A DNA stretch of 46,154 nt from Spirochaetota bacterium (GCA_003247225.1 QKAK01000155.1:1-46154); one strand, 5' to 3'. Counted from the stretch's first letter, positions 19,188-28,723 are shown. The notes: generated by a model not told the origin, from the letters alone. Translations and numbers: made by a program.

Positions 19188-21593
19188 ATGCCGAGGAAGC
19201 GCTCACGAATCCTGGAGGCGAAGCGATTCTCCTTCGTCATAGCCGTGCTGATTTTCGGCGTCTTCTCCCTGCTGTACTTCTCGACGCGTATCTTCCAGAA
19301 CCTCGAGGGGCCGATCCTCGATACGCACTTCAGGCTCAAGACGACCAAGGAATCCAAGGCCATCCAGGAAGGCGCGGTGCTTTCCCACCAGAACCTGCAG
19401 ATATCCGATAGCATCCTGATCCTTGGCATCGACCAGAAGACCCTGGCCGAATACGGCAAGTGGCCGTTCTCCCGGACGCGGCACGCCGACCTGATCAACG
19501 CGTTCTCGCGGATCAAGGGCCAGGAGAACCGCGAGAGCTCGCTGTTCATCGACGTGTTCTTCATCGAGGAGGACCCGGACCCGACGAACGACGCGCTGCT
19601 GGCGGACGCTATCGGCGATTCCGACAGGGTGTTTCTCGAGACCGTCCTGTCGCCGTACGGCTCCGTGGAGGAGGGCGACCCGATGACGGCCAGGCAAGAG
19701 GCGCTCTACGACGGCTACGGTACCATCGGGAACGTCAAGGGCGACTGGAAGAAGCTCGTGGCCTTCTACGGCTACGAGCCGCCGCTCGAGCCGTTCGCAA
19801 GGGCCGCCTCCGGATACGGCCACGCTAACTTCATGTCGGACTCGGATCAGGTCTATCGCCGCCAGCCCCTCGTGCTGCGCTCGAGCGTGCTCGTGGAGAC
19901 GCTCAGGCTCGACGAGCTGAGGCCGGGCCATACGGTCGACGCGGCGTCGTTCGAGCGGCTGGCGTGGCAGGACGATAGGGGCGGCTACCACGATATAGAG
20001 ACGCCGCTGACCGAGGCGTCTCTCGCCAGGCTCGCCGAGCGCATGGAGGCTGAGGCGCCGCTGCGCATAGTGGACGACGACATGGACGGGACGCCGGACG
20101 ACAGCTACTACGTCGTCAGGCGCTATCGCGACTCCTTCGTGCCGGCCATAACGTTATCGCTAGCCCTGAACTACTTCCATAGGACGCTCGACGAGGTCGA
20201 GGTCGTCGTCGGCTCGCATATCCTGATCCCCTCGCCGAAGGTGATCGATCCCGATACGGGCGAGCTCGTCGATTACGCGATCCAGGTGGAGCCGGACCAG
20301 TTCGACGCCGACGGCAACCTGGTGGCCGAGGGCGAGCGACGGACCCTGCCGGAGATACGCATCCCGATCAACGAGCAGGGCCAGATGATAGTCAACTTCA
20401 TGGGGCCCCGCTCGAGCCCGACCTCCGACGGAGTCCAGACCTTCCCGGTACGCTCGTACTCGGCCTACGCCAACCGGGCGCCCGGCTCCGACCCGGCTAC
20501 CTGGCGCCGCACACTCGCGGTCAAGGACAAGATCCTGATGGTCGGCGCCTTCGCCGCCGGCGTAGCCGAGGACGAGAAGCCGACGCCGCTCGGCATCATG
20601 TACGGCATCGAGATGCACGCGAACGCGCTCAACACCATCCTGATGGACAATTTCATCCATCAGGCCCCCGTATGGGTCGACCTGGCCGTTCTAGGCTTCG
20701 CTATCCTGCTGCTGGCGTTCCTGAGCTCGAGGCTGCCGGCGATAGCCGGCTTCTTCGTCACGATCGGCGCCGTCGCGGCGTACTTCTACGGCGTCAACTA
20801 CGCGTTCGACTCGAGGGCCTACCTGATCAACTTCTCGATGACCTCGCTCGCCGCCGGGTTCACCTTCATCTCGGTGGTCGTCTATCGGGTGTTCACCGAG
20901 GAGCGGGACAAGCGGCAGATACGCGAGACCTTCGGCAAGTACCTGAGCCCGCGCGTGGTCGATCAGCTGGCCAACGATCCGCCCGAGCTCGGAGGCGTCG
21001 ACAAGGACCTGACGGTATTCTTCTCGGATATACGCGGCTTCACGACGCTATCCGAGAATATGACCTCGCAGGAGCTGGTCAACCACCTGAACGTCTACTT
21101 CTCGGCCATGACGGACTTGGCGATCGAGTACATGGGCACGCTCGACAAGTACATCGGCGACGCCATGATGGCGTTCTGGGGCGCGCCGCTGCCGCTGCAG
21201 GACCACGCCGAGCTCGCCTGCAAGTGCGCGCTCAGGCAGATGCAGGTCCTCGACGAGCTGAACGCCGGGTGGCCCGAGGCCAAGCACATCCATATCGGCA
21301 TCGGCATCAACTCCGGCATCATGACCGTCGGCAACATGGGCTCGAGGCAGCGGATGAACTACACGCTGATGGGCGACAACGTCAACCTGTGCTCGAGGCT
21401 CGAGGCGACGAACAAGGAGTACGGCACCCGTATCATCATCAGCGAGTACACGTACGCCCACGTGCGCGACAAGTTCGTGGTGCGAGAGCTCGACAACATC
21501 CGCGTCAAGGGCAAGAACAAGCCGGTGCTGATCTACGAGCTGGTAGACTGCCTCGAGTCGATAGATCCGCCCGCGAAGGTCGCGGCTAAATAG
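19188..21593 (+). CDS. CHASE2-domain class III adenylate cyclase
   Basis: The 801-residue membrane protein has one N-terminal membrane segment (about 15-33) and an extracytoplasmic CHASE2 sensor (about 40-470). Three membrane segments follow (about 485-565) and then a cytoplasmic class III nucleotidyl cyclase domain (about 600-785). Metal-binding aspartates are D614 (FFSDIRGF) and D658 (KYIGDAMMAFWG), 44 residues apart as in active cyclases. K654 in LDKYIGD fits adenine recognition, and MGDNVNLCSRLE carries the transition-state Asn and Arg. All catalytic positions are present, so it should make cAMP in response to an external signal. GGAGGG precedes the ATG. It has its own transcript start region after a terminator. 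The CHASE2 ligand is unknown. Confidence 0.93.
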   Translation: MPRKRSRILEAKRFSFVIAVLIFGVFSLLYFSTRIFQNLEGPILDTHFRLKTTKESKAIQEGAVLSHQNLQISDSILILGIDQKTLAEYGKWPFSRTRHADLINAFSRIKGQENRESSLFIDVFFIEEDPDPTNDALLADAIGDSDRVFLETVLSPYGSVEEGDPMTARQEALYDGYGTIGNVKGDWKKLVAFYGYEPPLEPFARAASGYGHANFMSDSDQVYRRQPLVLRSSVLVETLRLDELRPGHTVDAASFERLAWQDDRGGYHDIETPLTEASLARLAERMEAEAPLRIVDDDMDGTPDDSYYVVRRYRDSFVPAITLSLALNYFHRTLDEVEVVVGSHILIPSPKVIDPDTGELVDYAIQVEPDQFDADGNLVAEGERRTLPEIRIPINEQGQMIVNFMGPRSSPTSDGVQTFPVRSYSAYANRAPGSDPATWRRTLAVKDKILMVGAFAAGVAEDEKPTPLGIMYGIEMHANALNTILMDNFIHQAPVWVDLAVLGFAILLLAFLSSRLPAIAGFFVTIGAVAAYFYGVNYAFDSRAYLINFSMTSLAAGFTFISVVVYRVFTEERDKRQIRETFGKYLSPRVVDQLANDPPELGGVDKDLTVFFSDIRGFTTLSENMTSQELVNHLNVYFSAMTDLAIEYMGTLDKYIGDAMMAFWGAPLPLQDHAELACKCALRQMQVLDELNAGWPEAKHIHIGIGINSGIMTVGNMGSRQRMNYTLMGDNVNLCSRLEATNKEYGTRIIISEYTYAHVRDKFVVRELDNIRVKGKNKPVLIYELVDCLESIDPPAKVAAK

Positions 21594-21601
21594 GATCGCC
21601 G

Positions 21602-22324
21602 GTGAGACGCTCCGTGACCGGGACGGCGTTACGCTCGTCGCTCGCGCTCTGCGTCGCCCTGGCGGCGTCTTCGTGCGGCATCGATACCATCGCGTACCTG
21701 CCGCTGCTATCGACGAGCCGCTCGAACGACGACGTATCGAGCATGGTATTCTCCGGCCCGTACTCCGACGACGACGAGTACCTCGGCCTGGTCGTCTACT
21801 ACAGGATATACGCGAGCTCGTCCGCGGCCGACGTCGACGCGAGCTATATAGCCGCCAAGCAGGCGGACGAGGACGCGGTGCCGGGGGCGGCGGTGGAGAG
21901 CTACCTGGCTTCGTCGTCGTACCTCGGCTACCAGCGGCTCGTGATAGACGATGAGTCGTCATTGCCGTCAATCCGTAAGGCGTACCTGACGGACGAGTAC
22001 TATATAACGGTCGAGTTGCCGTCGGGCGGCGCGAGCGAGCCGTACCTATCGATCATCGACGAGGCTACCGCCGAGCCGATCGAGGTCGACGGCGAGCCTG
22101 CCGTGTATACCATACGCCGGGCGGAGACCGGTTCCGATAACGGCTACCTGACGTTCCTGGACGAGCCGGTAGCGGGCGACGCCGACTACAAGTCCAGTTC
22201 GAGCGATACCGACGAGTATTATTACGTCCAGTTCTACGTGGCCGCCTACGGCATAGATTTCACCGATTTCAGCAATCTGTACGGCGACGCCGTCTCGATA
22301 GGCCGATTGCGGCTATCGATGTGA
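21602..22324 (+). CDS. Predicted lipoprotein, unknown function
   Basis: The 240-residue protein starts at GTG, eight bases after the cyclase stop, and has a signal peptide ending in a lipobox, LAASSC, with the acylated Cys near residue 25. The mature part is acidic and rich in Ser, Tyr and Asp (SSSSDTDEYYYVQFYVAAYG) with many predicted strands, as in beta-sandwich surface lipoproteins. No family is recognised. Cotranscription with the CHASE2 cyclase suggests a role at the cell surface, perhaps near the sensor domain, but this is only guilt by association. LolCDE encoded upstream would handle its sorting. Confidence 0.75.
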   Translation: MRRSVTGTALRSSLALCVALAASSCGIDTIAYLPLLSTSRSNDDVSSMVFSGPYSDDDEYLGLVVYYRIYASSSAADVDASYIAAKQADEDAVPGAAVESYLASSSYLGYQRLVIDDESSLPSIRKAYLTDEYYITVELPSGGASEPYLSIIDEATAEPIEVDGEPAVYTIRRAETGSDNGYLTFLDEPVAGDADYKSSSSDTDEYYYVQFYVAAYGIDFTDFSNLYGDAVSIGRLRLSM

Positions 22325-22325
22325 G

Positions 22326-22375
22326 CGCCCTATAGAAGGCTCGATAGGGCGGACGCCGAAGCTCTGGGGCTTCGG
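22326..22375 (+). terminator. Two hairpins between convergent genes
   Basis: CGCCCTAT (22326-22333) pairs with ATAGGGCG (22344-22351), and CCGAAGC (22356-22362) with GCTTCGG (22369-22375). They lie directly after the lipoprotein stop and before the end of the opposing radical SAM gene. No T-run follows on either strand, so termination may need Rho. The rest of the 148-base gap (to 22472) contains an AT-rich patch near 22390-22410 but no gene. Confidence 0.5.
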
Positions 22376-22472
22376 ATACTCGACTTCCGATAATGTATAT
22401 TCTGTCTACCAACGAGCATCCCGGAACGCCCGGGGGCGGCGCTAGGGCGATCTGACCCTGGATGGCTCTCTT

Positions 22473-25028
22473 TTAGGCTCGGTACTCCGCGTAGCGCTCT
22501 CCGTACGGCACGACGCTCCCATCGGGAGCCTTCGCGTACTGGGCGACGCGCCTGACCGATATCCTGGCCTCGCGGATGGAGGATCCGTACGCGCTCTCGA
22601 AGATAGCCGGAAGGCCTAGCTCGCGCTTGCCGGCGAACGGCAGCAATAGCGTCACGACGGTTCCGTCGGATTCGACGGAGGACTCGGATAGCCGAGGCTC
22701 GGATTGTATGAAATTTAGGACGGTCGCCTCGAGCAGGCGCGGATCAAGGCCGGTCTCGAGGAGGTCGACGCGGTAGCGCGAACCCCAGTGGACCGACGAC
22801 AGCGACGGGAATTTCCTGCCGTCCGGGCATAGCAGCGCGCGGGCCTCGAGTATCCTGAGGTCGCCGTGCAGGAGACGGTTCGCGGACGACGCGATCTCGA
22901 CCGGATCGGCCGGGAGCGGGCCGGTCAGTATGACGGAGCCGTACTCGTCGGCCGACTCGAAACCGAGCGACATGGGCTCGGATATCTCGAGGCGAGGCAT
23001 GGGGTTGAAGCCCTCGGAGTACGCTATCGGGGCGCCGGCGCGGTCTATGGCCGAGCTGAGCATGGCCTGAAGCTCGTGATGGGCGAAGAAGGCCGCCCTG
23101 CCCTCCTTGGCGTACCGGAACAGCAGCCGATGCCTATCCCCCTGCGCCGGGGCGTGGCGGGAAGCCAGCGGCCGTCCCGCGGCGGACGGCGAATCGGGCG
23201 CGTCCGGGCGCGCGGCCTTGGACAAGGCCGCGATGCGTTCGAGTATATCGTCGTCCCCTTCGACGCGGAGGGAACCATCGCAGGAGCCGCACCTGTCGGA
23301 ACAGCCGTCGGCGCAGGCGGCGGTCAGCGCGGAGTTCCTGGACCGCTCGAGCTCCTGGAGCAGGAATCGCCTCGATACGCGCAGCGATACGCCGGACCAC
23401 GGAAGCTCGGTATCCTCGTCGAAGCCCGATAGTCGGGCGGTCGCGGAATCGCCCGCGGCCTCGAGCGCGGCCTTCCAGGCGCCCTTGTCGCATAGGTCGT
23501 CCCACGCGTCGAAGCGCGCTCCGCGGTTGTACGCGTCGATGATCAGCTCCCCGGTGCGCTCGTCGCCCCTGGAGACGACGCCCTCGAGCCAGGACAGGAA
23601 CGGCGTATGGTAGGTCACCTTGACTCGCGGGTTGCCCTTGAACGCGTCCTTGACGGCGTAGATCCTGGACGCGGCCTCCTCGTAGCCGAGCTGCGGGCTC
23701 CACTGGAACGGCGTATGCGGCTTGGGCACGAAGGTCGCTACGGTCAGGTTGAGCTTTATCGACGGGGCGACGGCCAGCAGCTCCCCGATGAACGATACGA
23801 TGGCGGCTTCTTCCGATACGCCGGCGTCGGGCAGAGGAAGCCCTATCATGAAGTAGAACTTGGCTACCCGGTAGCCGCGCTTCTCGGCCTCGGCGAGGAT
23901 GCGGCCTATCTTCTCGAGGCCGGCGCGCTTGTTCAGCGTCATCTGCCATTGCTCGAGCGGCGTCTCGACGGCGAAGGTCAGGCCGCTCTTGCGGGTGCCG
24001 GACAGGTCCTCGATAAGCTCGAGCGGGAACGACTCGACCTTGAGCGACGGCAGCTGGAAGGATACGCCGTACCCCGACCAGCGCTCGTTCAGGAGCGCGA
24101 CGAGGGGGACGATGCCCGGGTAGTCGCCGGACGACAGCGACGATAGGCTTATCTCGCGGTGGCCGGCCTGGAGCACCTGGGCCTCGACCTCCTCGAGCAC
24201 GCGCTCGGGCGCGCGGAGCCTGCGGGGGCGGTAGAAGTAGCCGGCGTGGCAGAAGCGGCAGCCGTTCGGGCAGCCGCGCATGATCTCGACGACGCCGTGG
24301 TCCTGGACCGGCTTGACGACAGGCACCGGGAACGAATAGCGGTAGGGCGCCTCGGCGAAGCCGTCGTAGACGGCGCGGACGGCCTTCTTGGCCGGACGCC
24401 CGGACGCCGCGGGAATCCAGAACGCGCCCTCCCCGCGCAGCCTCTCTAGCAGCTCGCCGCGGGGGGCGCCGCGCCGCTTGAGCTCGGCCAGCTCGGCGAC
24501 GAGGCCGAAGAAGGACCCCTCGGCCTCGCCTATCCACACGGCGTCGAGGATGGCGGAATACGGCGCCGGGTTCGTTATGGCAGGCCCGCCGGCTATGACG
24601 ATAGGATGATCGTCGCCTCGGTCGGCCGAGCGCAGCGGCACGCCGGACAGGTCGAGCACCGACAGGATGTTCGTGGCGGCCAGCTCGTAGCCGACGGTGA
24701 AGCCGAGGATATCGAACGACGCGACCGGCGCCCCGGTCTCGAGGCCGTAGAGCGGCGTCCCGGAGTCGCGCAGCAGCCGCTCGTAATCGGCCGCGACCGC
24801 GAAGACGCGCTCGCAGGCGACGCCTTCGAGGGCGTTCAGCCCGGCGTATAGGATGCGCATAGCGTTGTTGGCCATGCCTATCTCGTACAGGTCGGGGAAG
24901 CATAGCGCCATCCTGAACGGCGCGTCCGGCTTGGCGAGCGAGCCGCTCTCGCCGCCCAGGTAACGGGCCGGCTTGGCTATCTTGGGCAGCTCGGTCTTGA
25001 ATAGGGCGCAGGGATCGACGCGGGTCAC
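22473..25028 (-). CDS. Radical SAM protein fused to DUF2344 domain (TIGR03960 type)
   Basis: The start is GTG at 25028, overlapping the rodA stop (GTGA); the longer open frame upstream is only the shadow of rodA. The protein has about 851 residues. The first 230 form an N-terminal domain (CFPDLYEIGMANNAMRILY, GGPAITNPAPYSA) of the kind seen with B12-type radical SAM enzymes. The radical SAM cluster is CPNGCRFC (C253, C257, C260), followed by a TIM-barrel. A Cys-rich stretch CADGCSDRCGSC (near 605) may bind metal. The last 220 residues match the radical-SAM-linked DUF2344 domain (FFAHHELQAMLSSAIDRA, YSEGFNPMPRLEIS). Elsewhere the two parts often occur as neighbours near RNase G and ribosomal genes. 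The substrate is unknown. Here it is the last gene of the mre/rod operon. Confidence 0.9.
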   Translation of the reverse strand: MTRVDPCALFKTELPKIAKPARYLGGESGSLAKPDAPFRMALCFPDLYEIGMANNAMRILYAGLNALEGVACERVFAVAADYERLLRDSGTPLYGLETGAPVASFDILGFTVGYELAATNILSVLDLSGVPLRSADRGDDHPIVIAGGPAITNPAPYSAILDAVWIGEAEGSFFGLVAELAELKRRGAPRGELLERLRGEGAFWIPAASGRPAKKAVRAVYDGFAEAPYRYSFPVPVVKPVQDHGVVEIMRGCPNGCRFCHAGYFYRPRRLRAPERVLEEVEAQVLQAGHREISLSSLSSGDYPGIVPLVALLNERWSGYGVSFQLPSLKVESFPLELIEDLSGTRKSGLTFAVETPLEQWQMTLNKRAGLEKIGRILAEAEKRGYRVAKFYFMIGLPLPDAGVSEEAAIVSFIGELLAVAPSIKLNLTVATFVPKPHTPFQWSPQLGYEEAASRIYAVKDAFKGNPRVKVTYHTPFLSWLEGVVSRGDERTGELIIDAYNRGARFDAWDDLCDKGAWKAALEAAGDSATARLSGFDEDTELPWSGVSLRVSRRFLLQELERSRNSALTAACADGCSDRCGSCDGSLRVEGDDDILERIAALSKAARPDAPDSPSAAGRPLASRHAPAQGDRHRLLFRYAKEGRAAFFAHHELQAMLSSAIDRAGAPIAYSEGFNPMPRLEISEPMSLGFESADEYGSVILTGPLPADPVEIASSANRLLHGDLRILEARALLCPDGRKFPSLSSVHWGSRYRVDLLETGLDPRLLEATVLNFIQSEPRLSESSVESDGTVVTLLLPFAGKRELGLPAIFESAYGSSIREARISVRRVAQYAKAPDGSVVPYGERYAEYRA

Positions 25029-26347
25029 GAGTCGTACCTCCTGGCCCCGATGCCGAGGCATAGCCCTACCCCTATGCAGATGCTCCATAGCGACGAGCCG
25101 CCGTACGACAGGAACAGGAGCGGGATGCCGGTGATCGGCATCACCCCCATCGCCATGCCGGCGTTGATCATGAAGTGGAAGAAGATGATGCCGAAGACGC
25201 CGGCGACGAACGCGCTGGAGGCGACGTCGCGCAGCTTGCGCATCGATAGCGCGAGGCGCACCAGGATGTAGAAGAAGAGGCCGAAGACGACGATGCCCCC
25301 GAGGAAGCCGAGCTCCTCGGAGATGATGCTGAAGATGAAGTCCGTGCTCTGCTGCGGCAGGTAACGGTAATGGCTCTGGGTTCCCTGCAGGAAGCCCTTG
25401 CCGGCCACGCCTCCGGAGCCGATGGCCGTGATCGACTGGAGTATGTTCCAGCCCGAGCCGAGCGGGTCGATGCTCGGGTCGAGGAACACGATCAGCCGCT
25501 TGACCTGATAATCCTTGAGGAAGCGCTGGCCGGCCAGGGAGAAGGCCAGGCCGAGCGTCCCGATGCCGGCGCCGTAGGCTAGCCAGTAATAGTAGCGCTT
25601 CTTGAAGAACCTGAAGCCCAGGAGCGCGAGCGCCGCCACGACTATGAGCATCAGCAGTATATAGTAGACGTAGGGCTTCTCGTAGAAGATGCGCAGCACG
25701 ATGGACTGCTCCGCGGCGATCAGCGTCTGCCACAGCGGCATCACGGTAAGCACGACGCCGATTCCGCCGAACAGGATGAACGACAGGAGGTAGCGCTTGT
25801 TGATGCCGCCGATGAAGGCCATCGACAGGTAGAGCGGCACGAAGACGAGGGAGGTGCCGAAGTCGGGCTGCATCAGGATCAGGCCCATCGGGACGGCGAC
25901 GATGGCGAACGACAGCGCGAAGCGCCGGAACGACGACGACTCGTGGGCGCTTCGCTCCAGGTAATGGGCCAGGAACAGGGCCGTGGTGATCTTGACGAAC
26001 TCGGACGGCTGTATCCCGTAGTCGCCCACGATGCCGAGCCAGGAGCGGGCGCCGTTCACGACCTTGCCGAACGCCATGGTATAGACGAGCAAGGCTATCG
26101 ATAGCCCGTACACTATCGGGATATAGTCCGATACGCGCTTCAGGTCTATCATCGCGCAGGCGACGAGGAGCGCCAGGCCCGTGGCGGCCCAGACGATCTG
26201 CTTCGCGTACTCGGTCGACACGAGGTCCCCGGCGCTCGTCACGCCGGACGAGTAGATGAACAGCACGCCGATGACCATCAATATCACGATGGCTATCGGG
26301 ATGGTCCAGTCTATCGACTTGAAGAGCTTCCTGATCGACGCCATCAT
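25025..26347 (-). CDS. rodA: Rod-shape SEDS glycosyltransferase RodA
   Basis: RodA polymerises peptidoglycan glycan strands in the elongasome with PBP2. The ATG at 26347 overlaps the mrdA stop (ATGA); a longer frame upstream is not coding. The protein has 440 residues, longer than E. coli RodA (about 370), with about ten membrane segments. SEDS landmarks are SWLGIVGDYGIQPSEFVKI, LMQPDFGTSLVFVPL, the loop region GSGWNILQSITAIGSGGVAG, and the C-terminal FHFMINAGMAMGVMPITGIP with PLLFLSYGGSSLWS. The extra length lies in the middle (about 220-310), where an insertion with two more hydrophobic segments separates the two halves. It ends overlapping the radical SAM gene. Confidence 0.93.
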   Translation of the reverse strand: MMASIRKLFKSIDWTIPIAIVILMVIGVLFIYSSGVTSAGDLVSTEYAKQIVWAATGLALLVACAMIDLKRVSDYIPIVYGLSIALLVYTMAFGKVVNGARSWLGIVGDYGIQPSEFVKITTALFLAHYLERSAHESSSFRRFALSFAIVAVPMGLILMQPDFGTSLVFVPLYLSMAFIGGINKRYLLSFILFGGIGVVLTVMPLWQTLIAAEQSIVLRIFYEKPYVYYILLMLIVVAALALLGFRFFKKRYYYWLAYGAGIGTLGLAFSLAGQRFLKDYQVKRLIVFLDPSIDPLGSGWNILQSITAIGSGGVAGKGFLQGTQSHYRYLPQQSTDFIFSIISEELGFLGGIVVFGLFFYILVRLALSMRKLRDVASSAFVAGVFGIIFFHFMINAGMAMGVMPITGIPLLFLSYGGSSLWSICIGVGLCLGIGARRYDS

Positions 26348-28218
26348 TCCATCCTCTGCCCTATCGGCATCGAGCGGCCGAGCAGGCCCAGCTGGGCCGC
26401 CGCTTCCTCGTAGGTCTGACCCGCGAAGTATCCCTGGAACACGAGGTTCGTCGCGTAGGGCGCCCACCATTCCCACGGGTTAGAGGCCTCGATCATCGCG
26501 ACGACGACGATGACGTCGTCGGGGTCTTCGGCGTCGGTCGGTCCGTACCCGACGAACCAGGAGTGCCAACGGTCGGCCAGGCCCACCTCGGCGGTGCCGG
26601 TCTTGCCCGCGACCTTGACCGCCTTGGTGTTGACCGGGTAGCGGGCCGTGCCCTCGACGATGACGCCGCGCAGGTATTCCTTGGTCGTCTTGAAGGTCTC
26701 CTTCGAGATGCTCGAGGCGGTGAGCACCTCGGGCACCACTCGGGTGACGATGGACCCGTCGCGGGGGTCGCGGACCTCCTTGAGCAGGTGCGGCCTGTAG
26801 ATGACGCCCTCGTTGACCACCATGGCCATCATGTCGGCCAGCTGGAGCGGCGTCGTCTGCATGAAGCCCTGCCCGATCGACAGGTTCAGGGTGTCGCCGC
26901 CGAGCCATTTCTCGTGGAAGCGTCGCTCCTTCCATTGCGGCGTCGGCACGAAGCCCTCGGCCTCGCCGGGCAGGTCTATTCCGGTCGCCTGCCCGAAGCC
27001 GAATTCCATCGCGTAGGACACGATGCGCTCGATGCCGAGGCGGTCGCGCCCGACCTCCCAGAAGTACACGTCGCACGACTCGGCCAGGGCCGAGGCCAGG
27101 TCGAGCGGGCCGTGGCCCGGCTTGCGTATATGGCAGCGGAAGACGCGGTCGCCGTAGCTGATCTCGCCGTGGCAGACTATCTTCTCGTCGAGCGGGATCG
27201 CCTTCTCCTCGATGATAGCGGCCGTCATGATGGTCTTGAAGGTCGAGGCCGGCGGGTAGTTCGACTGGATGGCGCGCTGGATCAGCGGCGTCCTCGGATC
27301 GTTGAGCAGCCTGGCGTACTCGTTGTTGCCGCCCTTCTCGACTATCAGGTTGGCGTTGAACGACGGATAGGAGACGAGCGCGAGTATCTCGCCGGTGGCG
27401 GGCTTCAGCACGACGATGGAGCCGATGCGCTCGCCGAGCGACTTCTCGGCGAGTATCTGCGTGGCGCGGTCTATGGTCAGGACCACGTTCTTGCCCATCA
27501 GCGGCGGATCCACGTCGCGCAGCTCCGCGTCGACGCGGCGCCCGCGCACGTCGACGGTCTTGTACTGGCGGCCGTCGGTGCCGCGCAGCAGGCTGTCGTA
27601 CTGGCGCTCGATGCCGGCCTTGCCGATGACGTCGCCGGTCTGGTAGCCGCGGTTGTAGTACAGCTTGAGCTCGTCGCGCGATATGTCGCCGACGTAGCCG
27701 ATGATGTGGGAGAAGCTGCCGGTCTCGAGGTAGTTGCGCTTCGGCCTCGAGTACCACGAGACGCCGGGGAACTCGTCGATGCGCTCGGCTATCTGGACGA
27801 TCACGTCCTGGCCGACGGACGAGGCCACCTCTATCTGCTGGAACAGCCTGTAGTACGACGGCGGGATGCGGCGCCGGAGCTCGTCGACGGGCTCCTCGAG
27901 AACGGAGGCCAGCTTGGCGAACACGGTGTCGCGCATATCGGCCGGGATCTCGGCCGGCACGACGACGAGCGCGAACGAGTCGACGTTGAGCACGAGCGGC
28001 AGATTGTAGTTCCGGTCGTAGATCTCGCCGCGCTGGGCCGGCAGCCGCTCGATCTGCCTGGCTATCGTCACCGCCTTCTTCTGGTACTCGCCGCCGCGTA
28101 TGACCTGCAGGTAGAATAGGTGCGCCGAGTACGCAACGAAGACGACCGTCGCGAGCGCTATCAGCAGCGCCACGCGCACGGGCTCGTTGCGGCGGCCCTC
28201 GGAGATATGGTCGCCCAT
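26344..28218 (-). CDS. mrdA: Penicillin-binding protein 2 (elongation transpeptidase)
   Basis: PBP2 cross-links peptidoglycan during cell elongation and pairs with RodA. The ATG at 28218 lies one base after the mreD stop and yields 624 residues. An N-terminal membrane anchor (about 12-35, VALLIALATVVFVAYSAHLF) is followed by the dimerisation/pedestal domain (AQRGEIYDRN, PAEIPADMRD, YVGDISRDELK) and the transpeptidase domain. Catalytic motifs are SxxK as STFK in PPASTFK, SxD as SCD in AESCDVYFWEVG (the Asp variant is usual in PBP2), and KTG in VAGKTGTAEVG. All are intact, so it should be active and bind beta-lactams. The mreBCD-mrdA-rodA order is the classical elongasome set. Confidence 0.95.
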   Translation of the reverse strand: MGDHISEGRRNEPVRVALLIALATVVFVAYSAHLFYLQVIRGGEYQKKAVTIARQIERLPAQRGEIYDRNYNLPLVLNVDSFALVVVPAEIPADMRDTVFAKLASVLEEPVDELRRRIPPSYYRLFQQIEVASSVGQDVIVQIAERIDEFPGVSWYSRPKRNYLETGSFSHIIGYVGDISRDELKLYYNRGYQTGDVIGKAGIERQYDSLLRGTDGRQYKTVDVRGRRVDAELRDVDPPLMGKNVVLTIDRATQILAEKSLGERIGSIVVLKPATGEILALVSYPSFNANLIVEKGGNNEYARLLNDPRTPLIQRAIQSNYPPASTFKTIMTAAIIEEKAIPLDEKIVCHGEISYGDRVFRCHIRKPGHGPLDLASALAESCDVYFWEVGRDRLGIERIVSYAMEFGFGQATGIDLPGEAEGFVPTPQWKERRFHEKWLGGDTLNLSIGQGFMQTTPLQLADMMAMVVNEGVIYRPHLLKEVRDPRDGSIVTRVVPEVLTASSISKETFKTTKEYLRGVIVEGTARYPVNTKAVKVAGKTGTAEVGLADRWHSWFVGYGPTDAEDPDDVIVVVAMIEASNPWEWWAPYATNLVFQGYFAGQTYEEAAAQLGLLGRSMPIGQRME

Positions 28219-28219
28219 G

Positions 28220-28723
28220 CTAACGGGTATCCTTGGGCACGATGAAGCGGTCGAGCGTCCCGAGCAGCATGAACATGAACGGCGAGACGACCGCGTTATA
28301 GGCGGCCTCGATCCAGAGGGTCGACCCAAGGAAGTCGTAGCCGGCTATCTTGCCCGCGAAGATCGACGATAGGATAGCCAGGTACGCCGCCTTGGCGAGC
28401 GTCATCGAGAAACCGAAGAGCGCCGGCATGAGCAGGCGGTCGATATAGAATTTGCCGGAAAGCAGGTTGGCGAGCCAGGCGACCGCCGTCTTGACGAACG
28501 CGTTGAGGCCGAACGGGGCGGCGCTGATGCCGTCCTGGAGCAGGCCGGCGATGAAACCTACCCCCTGGCCCTGCAGGTTCGGGCTCTTGAAGGCTATGTA
28601 TACGACGGCGATCAGCGAAAGGTCCGGAATGACGGAATAGACCGCTATGAAGCCGAGCCAGGTGGACTGCACGACGATGAGGAGCGATACCAGGGCGAGC
28701 GAGACTAGCCATCTGCGAATCAT
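28220..28723 (-). CDS. mreD: Rod shape-determining membrane protein MreD
   Basis: The 167-residue protein has about five hydrophobic segments and the features of MreD: an N-terminal segment ending in QSTWLGFIAVYSVIPDLSLI, then KSPNLQGQGVGFIAGLLQDGI, and a short charged tail (RFIVPKDTR). MreD links MreC to the RodA/PBP2 pair in the membrane. Its start overlaps the mreC stop (ATGA). Sequence conservation in MreD is low, so the call leans on position and topology. Confidence 0.9.
   Translation of the reverse strand: MIRRWLVSLALVSLLIVVQSTWLGFIAVYSVIPDLSLIAVVYIAFKSPNLQGQGVGFIAGLLQDGISAAPFGLNAFVKTAVAWLANLLSGKFYIDRLLMPALFGFSMTLAKAAYLAILSSIFAGKIAGYDFLGSTLWIEAAYNAVVSPFMFMLLGTLDRFIVPKDTR

Noticed and set aside
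22376-22472. Possible small RNA or promoter in the convergent gap
   Set aside because: TATA-like sequence occurs near 22390-22410, but no good -35 at proper spacing and no terminator define a transcript.
25029-25733. N-terminal extension of the radical SAM frame over rodA
   Set aside because: The extension is Arg/His/Pro-rich nonsense from the shifted rodA frame; the GTG at 25028 with GTGA overlap is the natural start.
27080-27100. SCD instead of SxN in PBP2 as a broken active site
   Set aside because: An Asp at this place is normal in the PBP2 class.
26563-28119. Long plus-strand frame of 518 codons across mrdA
   Set aside because: Antisense shadow of PBP2, whose motifs are intact on the minus strand.
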